Below, piece after piece: positions 59,328-64,000 of a DNA stretch of 64,000 bases. The position numbers were made by a program, and so were the translations under genes. Source of the DNA: Pelomonas baiyunensis. Lineage in GTDB: Bacteria > Pseudomonadota > Gammaproteobacteria > Burkholderiales > Burkholderiaceae_C. Numbering within the stretch: the first letter of the stretch is position 1; every line of letters begins with the position of its first letter. The notes beneath the pieces were generated by a model. The model was not told where the DNA came from. It saw only the letters and a list, made by a program, of their open reading frames with translations, and did no database searches. The stretch spans positions 1 through 64,000 of the forward strand of contig NZ_JBIGIB010000001.1 in the NCBI RefSeq assembly GCF_043555935.1. Reading direction: 5' to 3'.

Positions 59328-60250
59328 GGGGTGTCTCCTTCTTGGTCTTGGAACAGGGTGTCGGGCACGCCCAGCGCCTCGGGCAGGGTCAGCGCAAACA
59401 GGCTGCCGGACAAGGGTTGCGCGGCCAGCGCGTCGCGCCCCAGTTCAGCGCGCGCCGTGGTCAGCATCAGGCAGTCCATGCGCTCGCCGCCGATGGCGGG
59501 GCAGGTGGCGTGGGCGGCCGGTGCGTTCAGCACGCCCATCAGCCGGCCTTGCGGGTCGTAGCGTGCCACACGGCCGGCGCCCCACTGGGCATTCCACAGG
59601 CAGCCCTCGGCGTCGATCACCGAGCCGTCGGGCCAGGCATCGGCGCGGTCCATCGCCGTGAAGGGGCGGATGTGCGCCACCTGGGCGGTGTCGGCGTCGT
59701 AGTCGCACTGCTGGATGCGCTGGGTCAGCGTGTCGCAGAAGTACATGGTGCGGCCGTCCAGGCTGAAGCAGATGCTGTTGGCAATGGCCACGGCCGGCAG
59801 GGCCAGCCGGCGCAGGCCGTGTGCGGTGGAGTATTGGTAGAAGCTGCCGATGGCACGGCGCTCGGGGGCCTCGTTCAGCGTGCCGAAGACGAAGTGGCCG
59901 TGGCGGTCGGTGCGGCCGTCGTTCACCCGCGTGCGGGTTTCGGCGGCGTCCACCGGGGCCAGGGTGTGCAGCTGGCTCAGTTGCAGCCCGTCGTCCAGCG
60001 TGGCCAGGGCCAGGCGCTTGGCCAGGCCCAGCAGCACGCGGCCCGACCGGCAGTGCGCAAAGCTGCCCAGCCGGTCGGGCAGGCGGCAGGCCCGGGGGGC
60101 TTCGTCGCCCACGCGCCAGGCATGCAGCGTGGCCGCTTCGATGTCCGTCCACCACCAGCGGCCGGCGTGCCACAGCAGGCCTTCGCCCAGCGTGGCGCCC
60201 TGCGGCAGGGCCAGGCCCAGCGAGGAGGTGCTGAAGAGGGCCAGGCTCAT
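59324..60250 (-). CDS. SMP-30/gluconolactonase-family sugar lactonase
   Basis: 308 residues from the ATG at 60250. Six-bladed propeller with the metal-binding pattern: LGEGLLWHAGRWWWTDIEAA, VNDGRTDRHGHFVFGTL, ANSICFSLDGRTMYFCDT, and AWPDGSVIDAEGCLWNAQWG. Likely hydrolyses galactono- or arabinono-lactone to the open acid. Overlaps the GH35 and araF genes by 4 bp each. Confidence 0.88.
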   Translation of the reverse strand: MSLALFSTSSLGLALPQGATLGEGLLWHAGRWWWTDIEAATLHAWRVGDEAPRACRLPDRLGSFAHCRSGRVLLGLAKRLALATLDDGLQLSQLHTLAPVDAAETRTRVNDGRTDRHGHFVFGTLNEAPERRAIGSFYQYSTAHGLRRLALPAVAIANSICFSLDGRTMYFCDTLTQRIQQCDYDADTAQVAHIRPFTAMDRADAWPDGSVIDAEGCLWNAQWGAGRVARYDPQGRLMGVLNAPAAHATCPAIGGERMDCLMLTTARAELGRDALAAQPLSGSLFALTLPEALGVPDTLFQDQEGDTP

Positions 60251-62643
60251 GGCGTGATGGCCCCTTGGCGCACGGCCCGCAGGCGGGCGCTGCGCAGGTC
60301 GGCCACCTGGGTTTGGCCGGCGGCAAACGCTGGGCGGTGGGCGGCGTCGATGTAGATGGGCGCGTCGGCGCGCAGCGGCAGCACGCTCAGGCTCAAGGTG
60401 GCCCCGGGCTTGAGGGCGAACTGCTTCAGGCCGATCTGCCAGGTTTGTCCGTTGTAGTACCAGTCGTCCAGCAGGCGCGTGCCGGCGAACAAGCGGCCGA
60501 TGTCGCCCACGAAGTCCAGTTCCAGCAGCACATCTTCGGTGCGGGCGGGCGCGGTGCGCGGCAGCCGCAGCGCCCAGGTGGCCGCCGTGGCAAAGGCCTC
60601 GGGCACGGGCTGCACCGCGGCACCGGCCAGGCCGCCCTTGAGCACCGGCGGCGCCGTGCCCGCCGCCCGGGTGGCCTGCACCTGCAGCACCGGGTCGGCG
60701 GTGCGGGTGGCGGGCAGCTCCAGGTGCTGCATCAACATGTCTTGGCGAACCTGCAGGCCAGCGGCCTTGGGGTGGGGCAGGGCCGGAAACACCGAGGCGC
60801 GCAGCGGCTGCGTGGCCGGGCCGCGCAGCTGCAATTGGCCATTCGCCACCCAGGCTTGTTGTTCGCTGAACACCAGGCGGCGCTTGCCGGCCAGGTCCAG
60901 CACCTGCAATTGGGCCAGTTGCTCGGGCGGCAGTACCAGCACGCGGACCTTGCGGCCGTGCGCGCTGCCCAGGCCCACCAGCCCCCCTTCGGGCGGCAGA
61001 TGCCGCAGGCCGTCGGGCACCGAAAACTCGGTCGGCACGCCCGGTGTGGACGCGAACACATGGACGATGCCCTGATCGCCCGCATCGACACGCGTGACCG
61101 GCTGCGCGGTGGCGTAGTGCAGCGGCACGCCGTCCAGGTCCAGGTTCAGCGGCCAGATGAAGTACGCGCCGTTCGGGAGGTCGACCGGCTGGCTGGGCAG
61201 CGTGACCGTGCCGCCCGGCAGTTGAACCTCGAAGCGCACGGCCGGGTGCGTCGGCATCGGGTACTGGCGCACGTGGTTGTTGAAGAACAGGAACCCGCGG
61301 TCGCCCTGGCTGCGCACGGCCCAACGCGGCGTGTGCAGGTCGGCGGGGTTGGCCGGGGTGCGCTCGGGCGCGCGCACCGTCATGGTGGCGAGTTGGGCGC
61401 CGTGGGTTTGCAGGAAGTAGTGGAAGGGCCGCAGCTTGGTGAGCACCGGGCGCTGCTGGCCGTCCGGGCCCAGCGGGGCCTGGAAGTCGTAGCTGATGCG
61501 GGGCGTGTCGTTGTAGCCGCCGCTGAGCGTGCTTTCTTCCAGCCCCGTGCCGGCCGCAGTGACCGGGTTGCGGCCGCCGTGGAACATGTAATAGCCGAAC
61601 AGGTTCACGCCCGAGCCCAGTTGCACCGGCAGCATGGCGGCGATGTCGTCGGGCGACACCAGCGTGCGGCGGCGGTACATGGCGGGCAGGCCGGGGCCGT
61701 ACTCCGCGCCGAGGAAGGGCACGTGGTCTTTGTCGGTCTCGGCGGTGCCCGGGGCGTGGGCCTGGGTCTGGGCGCCGAGGTCGCCGCTGACGCGGGTGTC
61801 AAAGCGGAAGGCGTGGGTTTCCTTCGGGGGCAGCTCCTGGGTGCTGGTGGCCCAGGGCTCGTCGGGGTAGCCGCCGAACACCGGCGTCACGGCGCCGGAG
61901 GGGTAGACCGTGCCGTCCCAGCCGGTCACGGTGTAGAGCGGCACGTCGAGGCCGGCCTTCAGCGCCAGGGCCTTGAGCGTGCTGATGTGCGCCTCGCCGC
62001 GGCCCGGGCCGCGCAGGTTGTATTCGTTCTCCAGCTGCACGCCGATCACCGGGCCGCCCTGCTTCCACAGCAGGCCCTTCAGCTGCGCGCCGATCTCGGC
62101 GTAGAGCCGCTCCACGTGGCCGAGGTACTCGGCGTCGTTGCTGCGGGTGGGCATGGCGTCCACCACCCAGTCGGGGATGCCGCCGTAGCGCGCCTCGCCG
62201 TGCGCCCAGGGGCCCAGGCGCACCACCACGTGCAGGCCGGCGGCCTGGGCCAGTTGCACGAAGCGGCGCAGGTCGCGGTTGCCGCGCCAATCAAACGCGC
62301 CGGCGTGCGGCTGGTGGTGGTTCCAGAACACGTAGCTGGCCACCACATCCACGCCCGAGGCCTTCATCAGCCGCAGCTGGTGGGCCCACTGTGCGGCCGG
62401 CGCGCGGCTGAAGTGGTACTCGCCCATGACCGGCAGCCAGGGTTGGCCGTCTTTCAGCAGGTACTGGCTGTTGATGGCCAGCGTGTGGCCTTGCGGGCTG
62501 CGCGCGGTGCCGAGCTGCACGTGGCCGGTGGTGGGCGCGGCCGCAGGGGCGCGGGCGTCCAGGCGCAGCAGCGTGTCGGCCCCGGCCGTGGAGCCAGTGG
62601 CGGCCAGCGTCAGCCCGGCGCACAGCGTCAGGAGGCGGTTCAT
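60247..62643 (-). CDS. GH35 beta-galactosidase
   Basis: 798 residues with a signal peptide (RLLTLCAGLTLAATGSTAGA). GH35 features: LPVMGEYHFSRAPAAQWAHQ, ASYVFWNHHQPHAGAFDWRG, the acid/base Glu in GVQLENEYNLRG, and the nucleophile Glu in the region PFLGAEYGPG. It removes terminal galactose from oligosaccharides released by the GH53 enzyme, in the periplasm. C-terminal beta-sandwich domains follow. Confidence 0.9.
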   Translation of the reverse strand: MNRLLTLCAGLTLAATGSTAGADTLLRLDARAPAAAPTTGHVQLGTARSPQGHTLAINSQYLLKDGQPWLPVMGEYHFSRAPAAQWAHQLRLMKASGVDVVASYVFWNHHQPHAGAFDWRGNRDLRRFVQLAQAAGLHVVVRLGPWAHGEARYGGIPDWVVDAMPTRSNDAEYLGHVERLYAEIGAQLKGLLWKQGGPVIGVQLENEYNLRGPGRGEAHISTLKALALKAGLDVPLYTVTGWDGTVYPSGAVTPVFGGYPDEPWATSTQELPPKETHAFRFDTRVSGDLGAQTQAHAPGTAETDKDHVPFLGAEYGPGLPAMYRRRTLVSPDDIAAMLPVQLGSGVNLFGYYMFHGGRNPVTAAGTGLEESTLSGGYNDTPRISYDFQAPLGPDGQQRPVLTKLRPFHYFLQTHGAQLATMTVRAPERTPANPADLHTPRWAVRSQGDRGFLFFNNHVRQYPMPTHPAVRFEVQLPGGTVTLPSQPVDLPNGAYFIWPLNLDLDGVPLHYATAQPVTRVDAGDQGIVHVFASTPGVPTEFSVPDGLRHLPPEGGLVGLGSAHGRKVRVLVLPPEQLAQLQVLDLAGKRRLVFSEQQAWVANGQLQLRGPATQPLRASVFPALPHPKAAGLQVRQDMLMQHLELPATRTADPVLQVQATRAAGTAPPVLKGGLAGAAVQPVPEAFATAATWALRLPRTAPARTEDVLLELDFVGDIGRLFAGTRLLDDWYYNGQTWQIGLKQFALKPGATLSLSVLPLRADAPIYIDAAHRPAFAAGQTQVADLRSARLRAVRQGAITP

Positions 62644-62697
62644 GGAGGTCTCCGGGTGTTTTTGGTGTTCTTGGTGCTGTGGGGCGTGAGGCGCGGG

Positions 62698-63336
62698 TCA
62701 GTGCGCCTGCCAGGCGTGCACGAAGGCGCGGGCCCGTTGGCCCACCTCGGCCGCGTCCATGCCCGGCGCGTACAGCGCTGAGCCCAGGCCGAACCCTTGG
62801 GCGCCGGCTTGCCGGTACACGGCCATGCCGGCTGGCGTGATGCCGCCCACGGGCAGCAGCCGCAGCGCCTTGGGCAGCACCGCCCGCAGGGCTTTCACCA
62901 CCGGCGGCGTGACCAGCTCCGCCGGGAACAGCTTCACGGCGTCGGCGCCGGCGTTCACGCAGGCGAAGGCCTCGGTGGGCGTGGCCGCACCCGGCACGCA
63001 GAACAGGCCGCGCGCCTTGGCCAGCGCCACGATGCGGGTGTCGGCGTGCGGCATCACGATGAGCTGGCCGCCGGCCTGCTGCACGCGGGCCACGGCCTCG
63101 GTGTCCAGCACCGTGCCGGCGCCGATCACCGCATCGGCCGGCAGGCCTTGCGCCAGGCGGGCGATGCTGTCCAACGGGTCGGGCGAGTTCAGCGGCACCT
63201 CGATCAGGCGAAAGCCCGCGTCGTGCAGCGCCTGCCCGATGGGCAGCACCTCGGCTGGCTTCACGCCGCGCAAGATGGCCACCAGGGGCAGGGCGTCGAA
63301 CGCCGCATCGAAACGGCTGGGGGTGGCGGGGCGCAT
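62698..63336 (-). CDS. dgoA: 2-dehydro-3-deoxy-6-phosphogalactonate aldolase
   Basis: 212 residues from the ATG at 63336. KDPG/KDPGal aldolase fold: LVAILRGVKPAEVLPIGQAL, IEVPLNSPDPLDSI, VIGAGTVLDTE, and the Schiff-base Lys in GADAVKLFPAE. It cleaves KDPGal to pyruvate and glyceraldehyde-3-phosphate, the last step of the De Ley-Doudoroff pathway. Its start overlaps the dgoK stop by one base (TGATG). Confidence 0.92.
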   Translation of the reverse strand: MRPATPSRFDAAFDALPLVAILRGVKPAEVLPIGQALHDAGFRLIEVPLNSPDPLDSIARLAQGLPADAVIGAGTVLDTEAVARVQQAGGQLIVMPHADTRIVALAKARGLFCVPGAATPTEAFACVNAGADAVKLFPAELVTPPVVKALRAVLPKALRLLPVGGITPAGMAVYRQAGAQGFGLGSALYAPGMDAAEVGQRARAFVHAWQAH

Positions 63337-64000
63337 CACAGGCCTCCTTCCTGGGCCAGGCGCCAGAGGCCGGCCGGTGCGGTGTTGGACAAAACCGGCG
63401 TGTCGGCCGCGCCGAACAGGGCCAGGCCTTGGGCGTAGCGGGCGCACAGCGCCGGCTCGCCGATCAGGCGCAGCGGCGCGGCACCCAGCCCGCTTTGCGC
63501 GCGCCAGGCCAGGCCCGCGCGCAGCTCGTGCCCGATCAGCAGGCCCGACAGGTACTCGGCCAGGTCCGGCGGCGCGATGCGGCCGGCCAGGCCCAGGCTG
63601 CGCACGCTGAAGAGCTGATGCGGCAGGCCGGCGTCGCCATGGTCGCGCGCAGCGGCCACGCCCTCGTTGAAAGCTTCGTGGGCATCGCGTGTTTCGCGTG
63701 CATCTTGGGTTGGTGCCGGCATCAGGCGCCCGAGCACCGAGTGCTGGCGCAGCACGGCGAACAGCTCGCCGGTCATCTGCGTGGTGAAGCCGGTCACACG
63801 GCCGCCCTGCACCCGGGCCCATTTGCTGTGCGTGCCGGGCAGCACCAGGCAGGCCTGCTCGGCCAGCGCGGGCGCCTGCTGCAGGGCGCCCAGCACCTGG
63901 GTTTCCTCACCGCGCATCAGGTCGGGGGCGCCTGCGGCGGTGGTGCAGCGCAGGCCGGGCAGCAGGCGCACCGGGCGGCCGCGCCAGTCCACATTCAGCG
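63336..64000 (-). CDS. dgoK: 2-dehydro-3-deoxygalactonokinase (partial, 5' end outside the window)
   Basis: About 220 C-terminal residues are in view; the start lies beyond 64000. LPGLRCTTAAGAPDLMRGEE, LVLPGTHSKWARVQGGRV and FTTQMTGELFAVL are typical of DgoK. It phosphorylates 2-keto-3-deoxygalactonate with ATP. The adjoining aldolase uses the product. An upstream galactonate dehydratase is expected outside the window. Confidence 0.9.
   Translation of the reverse strand, partial: LNVDWRGRPVRLLPGLRCTTAAGAPDLMRGEETQVLGALQQAPALAEQACLVLPGTHSKWARVQGGRVTGFTTQMTGELFAVLRQHSVLGRLMPAPTQDARETRDAHEAFNEGVAAARDHGDAGLPHQLFSVRSLGLAGRIAPPDLAEYLSGLLIGHELRAGLAWRAQSGLGAAPLRLIGEPALCARYAQGLALFGAADTPVLSNTAPAGLWRLAQEGGL

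Noticed and set aside
59324..61324. Extending the lactonase frame upstream to 61324 to give a 666-aa fusion
   Set aside because: The extra part is an out-of-frame reading of the GH35 gene; the ATG at 60250 gives a full-length SMP-30 protein.
60265..62781. 838-codon open frame on the plus strand opposite the GH35 gene
   Set aside because: Shadow frame rich in Gly/Ala/Val/Gln; the opposite strand has a signal peptide and GH35 catalytic motifs.

Overview
The window is high-GC DNA with tightly packed, often 4-bp-overlapping operons. Its gene content (NarK-NarGHJI-NarXL, UbiUVT, NrdDG, NnrS/NsrR/DUF2249, CcoG, De Ley-Doudoroff galactose catabolism) fits a facultatively denitrifying betaproteobacterium of the order Burkholderiales (Rubrivivax/Leptothrix/Comamonadaceae-like). 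This is an inference from protein families and organisation; no rRNA, tRNA or CRISPR array was seen.

Left edge (1-7467): a fragment of an exported protein abuts a C/G homopolymer tract (95-173) that looks like an assembly scar. Next come tnsC, tnsB and tnsA of a Tn7-like transposon, read leftwards, with no TniQ/TnsD in view. To the right are an XRE repressor and a divergent 395-aa protein of unknown family. A repeated GGGAATTGC-type motif occurs both at the tnsA start and in the XRE/unknown-protein promoter, which suggests one regulator controls the module.

Anaerobic core (7468-40379): ubiT-ubiV-ubiU (oxygen-independent ubiquinone synthesis) is divergent from nrdD, a separate small glycyl-radical ORF, and nrdG. 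The class III ribonucleotide reductase is thus split into two polypeptides, with a strong hairpin between them and two NrdR-like boxes upstream. Then follow an NnrS-family protein with a glutamine amidotransferase, a broken TDT-family permease, an HPP/CBS membrane protein, a DUF3079 pair and two hemerythrins. The nitrate block has three narK-type transporters, narGHJI, a PpiC isomerase, a cupin, and the narXL sensor-regulator pair with a nitroreductase. The nitrosative-stress block is a hemerythrin, nsrR with an NsrR-like operator, nnrS, DUF2249, a 7Fe ferredoxin and ccoG.

Middle (40549-47987): a tetR-hlyD-permease-ATPase operon with a clear TetR palindrome, a DUF302 protein, a decayed senB (selenoneine selenosugar synthase) pseudogene, and a divergent alpha/beta hydrolase/AraC pair.

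Gene-poor island (47988-52078): decayed subtilase pieces, a protein with two ribbon-helix-helix-like segments overlapped by a small unknown gene, a short conserved-looking ORF, and several repeats and palindromes. It looks like an eroded mobile region. A secreted protein of unknown function follows.

Right end (52784-64000): one leftward operon for beta-galactan/galactose use: dgoK (partial), dgoA, GH35 beta-galactosidase, SMP-30 lactonase, araFGH sugar transporter, GH53 galactanase, an SDR dehydrogenase and a LysR regulator. Together these would cut galactan outside or in the periplasm, import the sugar, oxidise it to the lactone and aldonate, and, after a dehydratase not seen here, phosphorylate and cleave it to pyruvate and glyceraldehyde-3-phosphate.
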